Below, piece after piece: positions 36,723 through 44,920 of a stretch of 64,000 bases of DNA. Source of the DNA: Paraflavitalea devenefica (GTDB taxonomy: Bacteria > Bacteroidota > Bacteroidia > Chitinophagales > Chitinophagaceae); contig NZ_JAARML010000004.1 in NCBI RefSeq assembly GCF_011759375.1, forward strand, positions 496,001-560,000. Direction: 5' to 3'. A model generated the notes under the pieces. That model ran no database searches. It was given only the letters and a program-made list of their open reading frames with translations, and was not told the origin of the DNA. Both the position numbers and the translations under genes were made by a program. The stretch's first letter is position 1, and every line of letters starts with the position of its first letter.

Positions 36723-37730
36723 ATGAATGAGAATCCACAGATATTTCAGCTATTACCTAACTTCTCAATCCCTTGGTTAAGACTTGTTAATTCACCTACT
36801 CCGATATTTCAACTAAAGACAATTGGGAATGTAACCAATTGTAATAACCTTTGGTTAAAAAATGATGGGGAAACAGGAAATCTTTTTGGAGGGAACAAAA
36901 TACGAAATTTAGAATTTTTAATTCCTGATGCCTTAAGAAAAAAAGCTTCTACATTAATAACATTTGGCTCTATTGAAAGTAATCATGCTATCGCTACTGC
37001 TTTATATGGTAAAGCATTCAACTTGAAAGTAAAATTATACTTATGCAACCTATCAAACTCACAAAATAAGGATTTGGAAAAGCATTTATCACTTTTGTCA
37101 AAAATTGGTGCAGAAGTGTTTATAGTTTCCAAAAGAAGGTGCTTTCTCGAGAGCCATCTTTCGAAACATCATATTACTTCACTCTACTCTCCATGCTCTA
37201 ATTATATTATACCTATAGGCGGAGCTTCTCCCACTGGTTGCCTTGGGCATATTAATGCTGCAATTGAACTTTATACGCAAATACAGAATTGTGGTGCACA
37301 AAAACCATTTACAATCTTTCTTCCTGTCGGTTCAGGGGGAACTATTGCAGGACTTATTGCAGGTTTTACATTACTTCAATATCCAGTTCACATTGTCGGT
37401 GTTTATGTTTCTAAGGGCCCCTCTCGACGATCAATACTTAATTTAGCAAAACAAACTCTTAAACTTGTCCTAAAAAATAGCAAAAAAGAAACCATTTATA
37501 ACTTATCAAACGTCTCATTTGAGTTGACAGGCAAATATAAAGGCCAAGGCTATCGTATTCCAACAGACAAATCAACAGATATCGAAAAATTATTTAGAGA
37601 GAGAGAAAGCATTTACTTAGACGATACTTATGCATCTAAAGCCGCTTGTGCGCTTTTAGATTATTCAAAGCTAAACCCTAACATAGGTTCTAATATATTT
37701 TGGCATACCTCAAATAACAAATCATTATGA
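36723..37730 (+). CDS. PLP-dependent enzyme, ACC deaminase/D-cysteine desulfhydrase family
   Basis: 335 aa. PLP fold type II. The Schiff-base lysine is Lys59 in LFGGNKIRNLEFL, the family hallmark. The segment FGSIESNHAIATALYGKAF fits the Ser-x-x-x-Asn-His motif of ACC deaminase and D-cysteine desulfhydrase, and LPVGSGGTIAGLIAGF is the phosphate-binding loop. The N-terminal PWLRLVNSPTPIFQL places a substrate-contacting region. The substrate (1-aminocyclopropane-1-carboxylate, D-cysteine, or another amino acid) cannot be decided. It overlaps the transporter gene by 4 bp (ATGA). Confidence 0.78.
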   Translation: MNENPQIFQLLPNFSIPWLRLVNSPTPIFQLKTIGNVTNCNNLWLKNDGETGNLFGGNKIRNLEFLIPDALRKKASTLITFGSIESNHAIATALYGKAFNLKVKLYLCNLSNSQNKDLEKHLSLLSKIGAEVFIVSKRRCFLESHLSKHHITSLYSPCSNYIIPIGGASPTGCLGHINAAIELYTQIQNCGAQKPFTIFLPVGSGGTIAGLIAGFTLLQYPVHIVGVYVSKGPSRRSILNLAKQTLKLVLKNSKKETIYNLSNVSFELTGKYKGQGYRIPTDKSTDIEKLFRERESIYLDDTYASKAACALLDYSKLNPNIGSNIFWHTSNNKSL

Positions 37731-38680
37731 ACGTAGGATTCATGGATATTCTTATAGGATTTGTTACCAGCCTAATAATGTTTGGAATAGGGTTAACTCT
37801 AACTATTAAAGATTTCAAAAGTATTTTCATAAATCATAAGATTGTTGGCGTGCCATTATTCTTCCAAATGGTCGCATTGCCAATAATAGCATTCTACATT
37901 TGCTATTCTGCCCATATTAAACCAGAGTTCAAGGTGGGTTTAATTATTTTGGCTTGTAGTCCTGGTGGCTCAACGTCTGGTTTTATTACATATCTTCTGA
38001 AAGCTAATGTCGCATTGTCTATTTCGTTAACTGCAATAAACAGTCTATTAACTTTAATCTCAATCCCGTTGGTAGTTTCAATGGGCCTGAAAGCATTTAT
38101 GGCTCAATCGGCCAATTTGAGCCTCCCAGTTCTACCGACAATTATTCAAATTATATCAGCAATACTTATACCGACGATGACTGGACTATTGATACGTCAT
38201 TATAAAACCTCATTTGCCATTAAGACAGAGAAAATAGTAAAGGTAATAATGATAATTCTTCTGATTACAATATTCATAATCAAATTCTTTGCAAGTGAAG
38301 ACAAAGGAGGAGCTAAAATCGAAAAAGCAGATTATATTTCTATACTACCTTATTGCGTAATATTTAATCTAACGTGCATTATATTGGGCTATATATTTAT
38401 TAAATTTTTCCATTTAGACCACAAAACGGCCATTACTACATCTGTTGAGACAAGTGTTCATAATACACCTTTGGCTCTTCTCATTGCAGGAACAATAATA
38501 GGCAATCAAGAAATGGTTAAACCTATCCTTATTTATTCAATATTTTCATTTTGGACGCCATTGGCATTTGGGTATTTTGCAAATAAATTAGTTACAGTAA
38601 ATGAAAGAAAGAGTGATGGAACAGGCAATCGAAAGAATAAATACAAATTACCAACACGAGATTGGAAAAGTGAAGAATGA
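37727..38680 (+). CDS. bile acid:sodium symporter family (BASS) transporter
   Basis: 317 aa with nine to ten transmembrane helices. The two BASS signatures are visible: MFGIGLTLTIKDFKSIF in the first helix, and LACSPGGSTSGFITYLLKAN before the crossover helix, followed by IETSVHNTPLALLI-like ETSVHNTPLALLIAG. BASS proteins move organic acids such as bile acids, pantoate, pyruvate or 2-keto acids with sodium. Translation is coupled to the PLP enzyme, so the cargo may be the product or substrate of that enzyme. AT-rich like its neighbours. Confidence 0.82.
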   Translation: MNVGFMDILIGFVTSLIMFGIGLTLTIKDFKSIFINHKIVGVPLFFQMVALPIIAFYICYSAHIKPEFKVGLIILACSPGGSTSGFITYLLKANVALSISLTAINSLLTLISIPLVVSMGLKAFMAQSANLSLPVLPTIIQIISAILIPTMTGLLIRHYKTSFAIKTEKIVKVIMIILLITIFIIKFFASEDKGGAKIEKADYISILPYCVIFNLTCIILGYIFIKFFHLDHKTAITTSVETSVHNTPLALLIAGTIIGNQEMVKPILIYSIFSFWTPLAFGYFANKLVTVNERKSDGTGNRKNKYKLPTRDWKSEE

Positions 38681-38846
38681 AACATTTAAAAATGAAAATC
38701 ATTTGAAACAATGGTGTAAAATTAAGATACACCTAACAACTTTTTTAAAGACACTTCAACAATTGTTGTCCAATTTTACTCAAATGGCTGCTGAACAGCC
38801 TCTAAAAATGAACATTATTTACCTCACGTCCTTGCAGAGTTATTAA
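38601..38846 (+). CDS. small ORF overlapping the BASS gene, uncertain
   Basis: 81 codons in another frame, overlapping the end of the transporter by 80 bp. The first 35 residues (MKERVMEQAIERINTNYQHE) look like a charged helix, more protein-like than the tail of the transporter in that region. No family recognised. It could be a coupled small gene, a frameshifted remnant or chance. Confidence 0.25.
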   Translation: MKERVMEQAIERINTNYQHEIGKVKNETFKNENHLKQWCKIKIHLTTFLKTLQQLLSNFTQMAAEQPLKMNIIYLTSLQSY

Positions 38847-39032
38847 AACCAAAAGCTTCGATAGCTTAGAGAGCAGTTTTAATCCTAAACGAGCTAATAT
38901 CCAAAGATTCAAAAACTATTAGGAAAATTAAGGTGGAGTTATTATTTTTAGAAGGCGTCTTATTTTAGACAACACTTAAAAGAAAAGGCAAATGGATTTT
39001 GGATATGTGTTTACACCTCATATTTACTACTC

Positions 39033-39617
39033 GTGAAACTATTCATCTCTTCTATCTTCCTCCTTTCCTCCCTCCCCTGTCTTGCACAGTTATCTGACCG
39101 GGAAGTGATGGACCTGAAATCGGGCCGCAGGAAGGATGATACCAGTTATGTATACTGGTTGCCTTACGAAGAAAGCAAAAGCTTTCTGCTGATCCAGGCG
39201 TCGAATAGCAAGATGAGCCATAAAGAGGAGTTATCGCTGGACTTTAAGATGAAGAAAGGCAGTAAGATCTGTGCTGCCCGGGAAGGAATTGTGACACAGG
39301 CGCGGGGTGACAGTGACAAAGGCGGACTAAAAGAAGAAAACCTGGCCGATGGCAATTATATTATCATCCGGCATTATGATGGCAGCGTTGCCAAATACTG
39401 GCACCTGGAAAAAGAGGGTGTTTATGTGCAGGTAGGCGATACCGTTCAAAAAGGACAACTTATTGGTGCATCAGGTAATACCGGCTATACAGCCTTCCCC
39501 CATTTGCATTTTCAGATCAATGACGCCTCCGGCCGGCAGATATTAACACGTTTCTATACCCGAAGGGGTATACTTTACCTGCGACCAGGCAACTGGTATA
39601 GGTGTGTGCATGACTGA
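39033..39617 (+). CDS. M23 family metallopeptidase (LytM-like)
   Basis: 194 aa from a GTG start (39033), which gives the signal MKLFISSIFLLSSLPCLAQ. Cell-wall endopeptidase fold. Zinc-site motifs: SHKEELSLDF (first His and Asp in the spacing common in Bacteroidota members), VAKYWHLEKEGV and the HLHF of AFPHLHFQIND. GDTVQKGQLIGASGNTGYT precedes the last one, as in other M23 domains. Expected to cleave peptidoglycan crosslinks or a periplasmic peptide. Base composition returns to that of the core genes here. Confidence 0.87.
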   Translation: MKLFISSIFLLSSLPCLAQLSDREVMDLKSGRRKDDTSYVYWLPYEESKSFLLIQASNSKMSHKEELSLDFKMKKGSKICAAREGIVTQARGDSDKGGLKEENLADGNYIIIRHYDGSVAKYWHLEKEGVYVQVGDTVQKGQLIGASGNTGYTAFPHLHFQINDASGRQILTRFYTRRGILYLRPGNWYRCVHD

Positions 39618-39656
39618 TGTTCAAATTGCCAAGGCTTATTATTGAATACTGGTTTA

Positions 39657-40397
39657 TCAGGCAGCTTTTTGTGGAGGCGCCAGTGCGGATGCCTGCATGA
39701 TGCGCCATCGTTCCGCCTCCTTCGCCAACCACCTGCGCCGGGGCTTTGGAGGTCGGGGGACTGTGGCGGCCAGGTCTTGTTCTTTCCGCCGTTCTTTGAA
39801 TTTTTGTTCTTCCATCCATGCCAGTTTTGCCTGGCGGGCGAGGTGCTTCTTTTCCTGTTCCAGGAGGCCGGCTGCATGATCGTAACTGCTTTTCCAGTGA
39901 TTTTTGCCAAGTATCTTCCCATAACGCCGGCATTGGGAATTGGAGGTACGGTGCTTTAACCGGGTTTTGTAAGTTTTTCCGCGCCGGAACGGTTTGTCCT
40001 TCCTGCCGGTCTTGAGGGGAATGCCCGTTTTCTGCTGGCAGAGGACCCAGTACTCAACGTAAGTCTTCCACAGATTAGTATAGGCGTCCTGGGCTGTATA
40101 GCCTGTGTTGAGCATGGTGAGGGCTTCGCCGGTAAAGGAGCGGTACATCCAGAACTGCCGCCAATAGAGGGGCAGTTCTTTGTAAATAGAGGAAGCAATT
40201 TGGGAGGCACAGGCCAGTTGGCCGGCATAGAACCTGGTATTTTCAAAGGCGGGATGTTTCAGCACCTTTTCGCGGGTAAGGCGGCTCTTTTTGCGGGCAT
40301 AGTATTTACCATCCATTTTATAGAAGGTAAGATCATCGAAGGTACATTCGAGGAATATGGGGCCAAGTTGTTTAGCCATACGAATTGGTTTGCCCAT
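39657..40397 (-). CDS. Bacteroidota conserved hypothetical protein, basic
   Basis: 246 aa; function unknown. The first 60 residues (LGPIFLECTFDDLTFYKMDGKYYARKKSRLT...FENTRFYAGQL) resemble a family repeatedly found in Bacteroidota accessory regions, with the pattern 'G.I.G.I.dltFYk.dGkyyaR.K......v...p.F.rtr'. The remaining part is strongly basic (KTGRKDKPFRRGKTYKTRLKHR, then KFKERRKEQDL) with a helical, possibly nucleic-acid binding tail. The ATG at 40397 and an internal one at residue 7 are both possible. Confidence 0.6.
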   Translation of the reverse strand: MGKPIRMAKQLGPIFLECTFDDLTFYKMDGKYYARKKSRLTREKVLKHPAFENTRFYAGQLACASQIASSIYKELPLYWRQFWMYRSFTGEALTMLNTGYTAQDAYTNLWKTYVEYWVLCQQKTGIPLKTGRKDKPFRRGKTYKTRLKHRTSNSQCRRYGKILGKNHWKSSYDHAAGLLEQEKKHLARQAKLAWMEEQKFKERRKEQDLAATVPRPPKPRRRWLAKEAERWRIMQASALAPPQKAA

Positions 40398-40570
40398 AAA
40401 GTTAGGGAGGGCTTACCGGGAAAAAAGTGCGGCATGGCCGGTAATGTCTTATAATGTCTGGTTATGACCGGTTTATTCTGTCTGAACCGCGATTTATTGG
40501 ATTTTTGGGATTGGCAGGAAAGGTAGGTTTAACCTGTTATTTTTTTATGAAACTGCGCCTTTAGTATACC

Positions 40571-40634
40571 CCATCCATACAGCATCTATACATCATCCAT
40601 ACACTATCCATACACTATCTACCTGTCATCCACT
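40571..40634. repeat. degenerate 11-nt tandem repeat, about six units
   Basis: Units of 11 nt such as CATCCATACAG, CATCTATACAT, CATCCATACAC, TATCCATACAC, TATCTACCTGT. It overlaps the end of a broken RHS-type coding remnant. Confidence 0.85.
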
Positions 40635-40698
40635 GTTTTAGTTTATTGCCGGTGGCATCGTAAGTAAACTCCACCGTGGCTGATGCTTTGGAGAGCAG
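40615..40698 (-). pseudogene. remnant of an RHS/YD-repeat protein
   Basis: On the minus strand an open stretch encodes ...ASATVEFTYDATGNKLKQW.. and stops at 40615. The TYDATGNKL motif is typical of RHS/YD repeats. Only about 27 codons remain, cut at about 40700 where the cassette array region begins. Confidence 0.6.
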
Positions 40699-40772
40699 TC
40701 AATTTATTTCAAAAACCTAAAATCCTTTTCCCTATTCATAAAGAAGTGTAAAGAGTCTCATAAAGGTGGCAT

Positions 40773-40979
40773 ATTACGGTTTACGTATTGGCGATGGTGG
40801 GCATTTGAAAAACGTCAGCCCAACATTTGCACAAATGCCCAATGCTGATTGAAAATATATAGTTGAAATTAAGCATAAAGGTTGATAGATATTCGTCTGA
40901 CCGAACCACAGCTTGGATTTGTAAATAGTTGATGTTACAATATCCTGCCCAACTTGCATAAAACCCAATGTTGGCAATA
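40773..40979 (-). repeat. attC-like site A (array-distal)
   Basis: About 207 nt after the stop of the 172-aa gene. In cassette sense it begins with GCCAAC ATTGGGTTTT.. and ends ..GCCAATACGTAAACCGTAAT. The right half resembles sites D and E and the left half resembles B and C, so the arms pair poorly; it appears to be mosaic or decayed. Confidence 0.65.
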
Positions 40980-40987
40980 GTTATTCG

Positions 40988-41506
40988 TCACGCTTGATTT
41001 AATGCTCTTTCCAACACTTGTAAGTTGTCAATATATTCTTTTGAATGTTCCCATCCTTCTGAAAGTTCAGCCCAATTTTTTTGTCTGTCAATTGCAAGCT
41101 GAATAATGGACTTGTTTTGTTGCTCGATAATTCCTTCGTCAACTAATTGAGCTAAACCTGTTGCAATAACAGAGTTGTCTAACGTGTAAATATATTGTTG
41201 GTCGTCAAAATCGTCGTCTTCCAATTGGGATTTTATCAATTTCTTGTCTACTATTTTTTGATTGTAGTCGGCAAAGTTCATTTCTCCCACACTTTCAATA
41301 ACCCATTTTAAACATTCTAATGTCGGTGTATTCGGATTTGCTTTTCGCCAATCCCTATATTCCGCCAAAGCTGTATCACCTTCGTCTGAACCAAAAGGTG
41401 CAAGTTCGTCAATACAACTCCAAAAAAATTCTTCAGGTATAAGTTCAATGGCTTTAGGATGTGCATTGTCTATATCTATACCATATTTTTCTTCTTGTTC
41501 CTCCAT
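40988..41506 (-). CDS. cassette-borne hypothetical protein 6 (172 aa)
   Basis: Acidic, soluble 172-aa protein, not recognised. It contains a helical N-terminal region (LIPEEFFWSCIDELAPFGSDEGDTALAEYRDW), a TPTLECLKWV stretch, and an acidic loop (LEDDDFDDQQYIYTL). It is the most distal cassette gene, stops 9 bp from site A, and starts 45 bp after the leading edge GTTGGCTGC. No signal peptide or membrane helix. It has no promoter of its own that I can see. Confidence 0.6.
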   Translation of the reverse strand: MEEQEEKYGIDIDNAHPKAIELIPEEFFWSCIDELAPFGSDEGDTALAEYRDWRKANPNTPTLECLKWVIESVGEMNFADYNQKIVDKKLIKSQLEDDDFDDQQYIYTLDNSVIATGLAQLVDEGIIEQQNKSIIQLAIDRQKNWAELSEGWEHSKEYIDNLQVLERALNQA

Positions 41507-41550
41507 ATTTAAATTATGATTTGTTTGAATAGTGTGGTCGTCAAAAAATG

Positions 41551-41753
41551 GCAGCCAACGTTAAAGCATTGGCGATGTGGCGGTATTCTGTGTTCTGTCA
41601 ACCCGGTGCCGCTGCTGATTATAAATACAAAAGCTCATTGTTTATTCTGTTGCCCGGCGTTATTCGTCTGACGAAACTGAAGCTGAGTAGCGGACAAAAA
41701 GTTGAGAATAAATTTCGTCGCCCCGCCATATTGCCAATGCAATGTTATGTGCT
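41551..41753 (-). repeat. attC-like site B
   Basis: About 203 nt. Terminal arms pair: AACATTGCATTGGCAATATGGCGG against AACGTTAAAGCATTGGCGATGTGGCGG (shown as same-sense arms), with three extra bases in one arm. Its edges GCAGCCAAC and GTTATGTGCT are not complementary to one another beyond AAC/GTT. Strongly similar to site C. Confidence 0.85.
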
Positions 41754-41758
41754 GTATT

Positions 41759-42301
41759 TTAGTAAGACTCGTCATGACGCTTCACTACGTCACTTGGTGT
41801 CAAAGAGCATAAAGTCTGGTCATATAACTCAATAAGTTCTCTAGCCGATAGCGGATTATCTGGACTTCCAACTAAGAGGTCTTTCGATTCAATATTCCAG
41901 TCATCTGGGCTTCTGTTCGAATTTACAGGCTTCTTCCTTCCTTGCTCCTCCATTTTTGCGCTTGGCATTCTTACAATGCTTAACTGTTTTTTCAATATAT
42001 TGATTTTGTCTAAGAACGTGGTAGAGAAACAATCTTTGGCTTGGCTAATTGTTCGAACAACTTCGTACGCACCTAATGACCAAAACCAAAAAGATGTTGA
42101 AGCCTCACCAATTAGATTGATGTTTAAATTTCTCGGATCCTTGAAACCTTCGTTTAGCTGTTCAATTATTGTGTCAGAAAGAGATAGGAGGATGTTGTTT
42201 TTGCCTGATAAGTAGAATGAAAATGCTAACAATGGTTCCCGCTCAAGTCGTTCCTCCTGTGTCGGATTAAAAAGGACTTTTAAACTGTGTCTATCTTTCA
42301 T
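41759..42301 (-). CDS. cassette-borne hypothetical protein 5 (180 aa)
   Basis: 180 aa, not recognised. It begins with a short basic region and a helical core (NILLSLSDTIIEQLNEGFKD, then SFWFWSLGAYEVVRTISQAKDCFS) that suggests an all-alpha domain; the last third is polar with a Pro/Asn-rich linker. The gene ends 6 bp before site B and its leading edge is GTTATGTGCT at 42320-42329, matching AGCACATAAC at its trailing site. Composition is AT-rich. Confidence 0.6.
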   Translation of the reverse strand: MKDRHSLKVLFNPTQEERLEREPLLAFSFYLSGKNNILLSLSDTIIEQLNEGFKDPRNLNINLIGEASTSFWFWSLGAYEVVRTISQAKDCFSTTFLDKINILKKQLSIVRMPSAKMEEQGRKKPVNSNRSPDDWNIESKDLLVGSPDNPLSARELIELYDQTLCSLTPSDVVKRHDESY

Positions 42302-42319
42302 GATGTTGCTTTGTAATAT

Positions 42320-42521
42320 AGCACATAACGTTCAAGCATTGGCGATGTGGCGGCATTCTGTGTTCCGTCCGCCCGGTGCCGCTGCTGATTAAAGATACAA
42401 AAGCTCATTATTTATTCTGTTGCTTGGCGTTATTCGTCTGCCGAAACTGAAGCTGATTAGCGAACAAAAAGCTGAGAATATATTCGTCGCCCGCCATATT
42501 GCCAATGCAATGTTATAAGCC
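42320..42521 (-). repeat. attC-like site C
   Basis: About 202 nt, near-copy of site B through its whole length. Arms AACATTGCATTGGC against AACGTTCAAGCATTGGC. Edges are AGCACATAAC on the left and GTTATAAGCC on the right. Confidence 0.85.
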
Positions 42522-42524
42522 GTT

Positions 42525-43148
42525 TTATTTCTTGCTACCAGTTAGAACTTTTATTAAGTCTGATATTTCTTTATCCTCTTTTGGTCTAACGTCAACGTGT
42601 GAAAAATAAGTTTGTGAGTTTGGCGCCCAGTCGAAGTATGTACCCGCAGATTTTACTTTCATCTCATCTGATTGTTCCTTTGTCAACTTTAGGGTTTGCT
42701 CAAAAATCTGTTGAGGATTAGAATTAACGGGTTCAATAAAAACTTGTAATAAATAGTCTCCCGCTAAAAATGGATAGTTGTCTTGGTCTTTTGGCAATAA
42801 AAAGTGATGGTTGCATGCAATACCCGTTTTGCTAATAAATAAACCACTGCCTCTTGCAAGACCTTTGTCATCATAGACCCACACGTTAAAATTTTGAACC
42901 GACTCACCTCTACTGAGGCGAATAAACATATTTTGAACATACTGACCTCTGTCGGAAGTGCTGTATAGCAAAGTCCGAATAAATACTTTATTGTGTCGCT
43001 CCCCGCCACCATCCGGTCCGAAAAAAATGATAGTCGGTTTAGTCATTTTAACCTGTCCATTTTTTATTCTGGTAAGCCAAAAGGTCCAAATGGAAACAAT
43101 AAGAGAAGTCAGTGATAGCCCAATTGTTATGTAGTTGAAGGTTGTCAT
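42525..43148 (-). CDS. cassette-borne membrane-anchored hypothetical protein 4 (207 aa)
   Basis: 207 aa. A single N-terminal hydrophobic helix (ITIGLSLTSLIVSIWTFWL) is followed by a beta-rich soluble part (PTIIFFGPDGGGERHNKVFIRTLLYST, then FNVWVYDDKGLARGSGLFISKTG). No family recognised. The arrangement of a membrane anchor plus a beta domain occurs in many accessory cargo proteins. It ends 3 bp from site C; its leading edge GTTATAAGCC matches GGCTTATAAC at the trailing site. Confidence 0.6.
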   Translation of the reverse strand: MTTFNYITIGLSLTSLIVSIWTFWLTRIKNGQVKMTKPTIIFFGPDGGGERHNKVFIRTLLYSTSDRGQYVQNMFIRLSRGESVQNFNVWVYDDKGLARGSGLFISKTGIACNHHFLLPKDQDNYPFLAGDYLLQVFIEPVNSNPQQIFEQTLKLTKEQSDEMKVKSAGTYFDWAPNSQTYFSHVDVRPKEDKEISDLIKVLTGSKK

Positions 43149-43154
43149 TAAAAT

Positions 43155-43356
43155 GGCTTATAACATTGAGGGCTTTGCGCAGGCGGGGGATTAGTATTGC
43201 CGTCGCCCCACAACGTCAGCCCGTTAAAATTACAAATGTTGATGATTTTTCGAACGCTTCATATTATGTCGTCTGCCCAAGCCGATGCCGATTAGAATTA
43301 CTGAAGCTGCAAGTTTGTTCGTCAGCCCCGCTTGCTGCAAAACCCATGTTGGCTGC
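43155..43356 (-). repeat. attC-like site D
   Basis: About 202 nt. Arms AACATGGGTTTTGCAGCAAG and AACATTGAGGGCTTTGCGCAG pair imperfectly. Edges are GGCTTATAAC and GTTGGCTGC. Confidence 0.8.
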
Positions 43357-43363
43357 TGTGCTG

Positions 43364-43933
43364 TTAAGGAATGATGTACGAGCCATCGCCATCGAACTCA
43401 GTTTGAGTGTCGACGCCTTCACTGAAAATGAGGGCCCAGCCCTTGTTGCCAATTATTTTATTTATAGCATCAAAATAAATATCTAGTTTGTCATACTGTT
43501 GTGCGGTTGTAATATCGTCGTATGTCAATATTTTTGTGAGTTTTTCAAAATTTTTCAGGTCAATGATAATAAATGAAGCGGAGTCAACTCCGATCGTGGT
43601 AATATCCTTCGATTTTGCTAGATCTCTATCAGATTCTTTACTTGGATCCCATTTTTTCAACGACGCTGGATTAAATTTAAATGAACCTTTCTTTTCACTC
43701 ACATACTTATATCCCAAAAGTCCACCTCCACCGTATGGAAAAATATTGTCTTCTAGAAATCTTACGAATTCTTTTTCATTAGGAACTGAAGGCATATCGA
43801 TACTCTGAAATTTGTCGATGATATCTTGAAAATATAGTGGATCAATAAGTAATAAATGTCCTGATACGAGTTGAATTTCAATCGGTGAACTATTTGTCGA
43901 GTATTGTAGCATATTAGGGTGTATGATTAGCAT
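43364..43933 (-). CDS. cassette-borne hypothetical protein 3 (189 aa)
   Basis: 189 aa from the ATG at 43933; a TTG nine bases upstream lies inside site E and is unlikely. A mixed alpha/beta protein with a glycine-rich GGGGLLGY motif, the segment GVDSASFIIIDLKNF and a final EFDGDGSYIIP. The last two are reminiscent of small Bacteroidota immunity-like proteins, but no family can be named. It ends 7 bp before site D, and the leading and trailing edges match over nine bases. Confidence 0.6.
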   Translation of the reverse strand: MLIIHPNMLQYSTNSSPIEIQLVSGHLLLIDPLYFQDIIDKFQSIDMPSVPNEKEFVRFLEDNIFPYGGGGLLGYKYVSEKKGSFKFNPASLKKWDPSKESDRDLAKSKDITTIGVDSASFIIIDLKNFEKLTKILTYDDITTAQQYDKLDIYFDAINKIIGNKGWALIFSEGVDTQTEFDGDGSYIIP

Positions 43934-43934
43934 T

Positions 43935-44134
43935 GCAGCCAACGTTGAGGGCTTGCTGCAGGTGTGGAATTAGTATTCGTCTGCCAAGAACCGTTGCTGA
44001 TTGAAAAACTGAGATTGAAGTTAAGAACTAAAGCCGAACATTGAACGTCAAGCCTGGACTGAAGCCCAACAGCGAACTGCTGCTGAAGCTAAGAACGTCC
44101 CGCCACACTTGCAGCAAACCCCATGTTGTATGCA
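43935..44134 (-). repeat. attC-like site E
   Basis: About 200 nt. Arms AACATGGGGTTTGCTGCAAGTGTGG and AACGTTGAGGGCTTGCTGCAGGTGTGG pair well. The interior shares a long near-identical block with site F (GAAGTTAAGAACTAAAGC, then GAACATTGAACGTC). Edges GCAGCCAAC and GTTGTATGCA. Confidence 0.85.
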
Positions 44135-44167
44135 GCCATTCATGTCGCCGAAATAGTCCAGCAATTA

Positions 44168-44854
44168 TTAGTAGTCAAAATTTAAAACGAACTTGTAAAA
44201 GTCTTCTGCGTCTTCTTTATTGAACTTTTCATAATCACCATGTGCTGCGTCGTTTCTTATTTGTGCTAATGATGTTATTCTTTTTTGAACTTTCATGTCA
44301 TAAATACCAGCTTTACCAACATTTTCATTTAATGGCTCTAATGTCAAATTTTTTCCTTTGTCTGTTTTTGTTGGTAAACCATTTTTCTCGGAAATGCTTC
44401 TCAATTCTTGTTCCAGCACACTGCCAACAATAACAGGTACGGAATGTATATACCCTTTGTCAAGCAAGTATTTAGCGTATTCTAAAAAATCAGAAAAGAC
44501 TTCGGCTTCAATTAAATCTGATGTTTTAAAGAGAAGTCCATTCTCAAGTTCTTTTTTTAAAATACTAAGTCTTGCCTTGACTTCTATGAGAGCTTCGTCA
44601 ATATGGTCAATACTGCTTTTGTTAAGTCCATTCATTAAGTGTCTAACATAAAGACCTTTTAAAGCTCCAATACATGACTTGTCATTGACAGCATTAAAAA
44701 TATACTCTGCCCTTTTATGAAAGTATAGTATATCCTCTTTTAATTTCGGTGTAATTGTATGCTGTTCCTCGTAGTTATAGCGGTCTGTAAAACCATTGGC
44801 TTGTTCTAATAAACTACCTATTTCATCAGTGAGTTTTTTTACGATTGCTTTCAT
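44168..44854 (-). CDS. cassette-borne HEPN-like protein
   Basis: 228 aa from the ATG at 44854 (an in-frame TTG lies 18 bases upstream). All-helical. The C-terminal half matches the pattern of abortive-infection-C/DUF4145-like HEPN domains: VIVGSVLEQELRSISEKNGL, then RITSLAQIRNDAAHGDYEKF. The RNDAAH stretch (Arg200-His205) is the Rx4H motif of HEPN ribonucleases. HEPN proteins commonly act in antiviral defence or toxin systems by cutting RNA. No antitoxin-like partner is in the same cassette. Confidence 0.65.
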   Translation of the reverse strand: MKAIVKKLTDEIGSLLEQANGFTDRYNYEEQHTITPKLKEDILYFHKRAEYIFNAVNDKSCIGALKGLYVRHLMNGLNKSSIDHIDEALIEVKARLSILKKELENGLLFKTSDLIEAEVFSDFLEYAKYLLDKGYIHSVPVIVGSVLEQELRSISEKNGLPTKTDKGKNLTLEPLNENVGKAGIYDMKVQKRITSLAQIRNDAAHGDYEKFNKEDAEDFYKFVLNFDY

Positions 44855-44920
44855 GTCTATTTTTTTTGTCAAACAGCTATACTGCGTAATTCTTGTTTAG
44901 AACGTAAGCTGTCTACTGGT

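Noticed and set aside
36231..38846. Further cassettes of the attC-like array
   Set aside because: AT-rich like the cassettes, but on the opposite strand, operonic with overlapping genes, and without palindromic sites between them.
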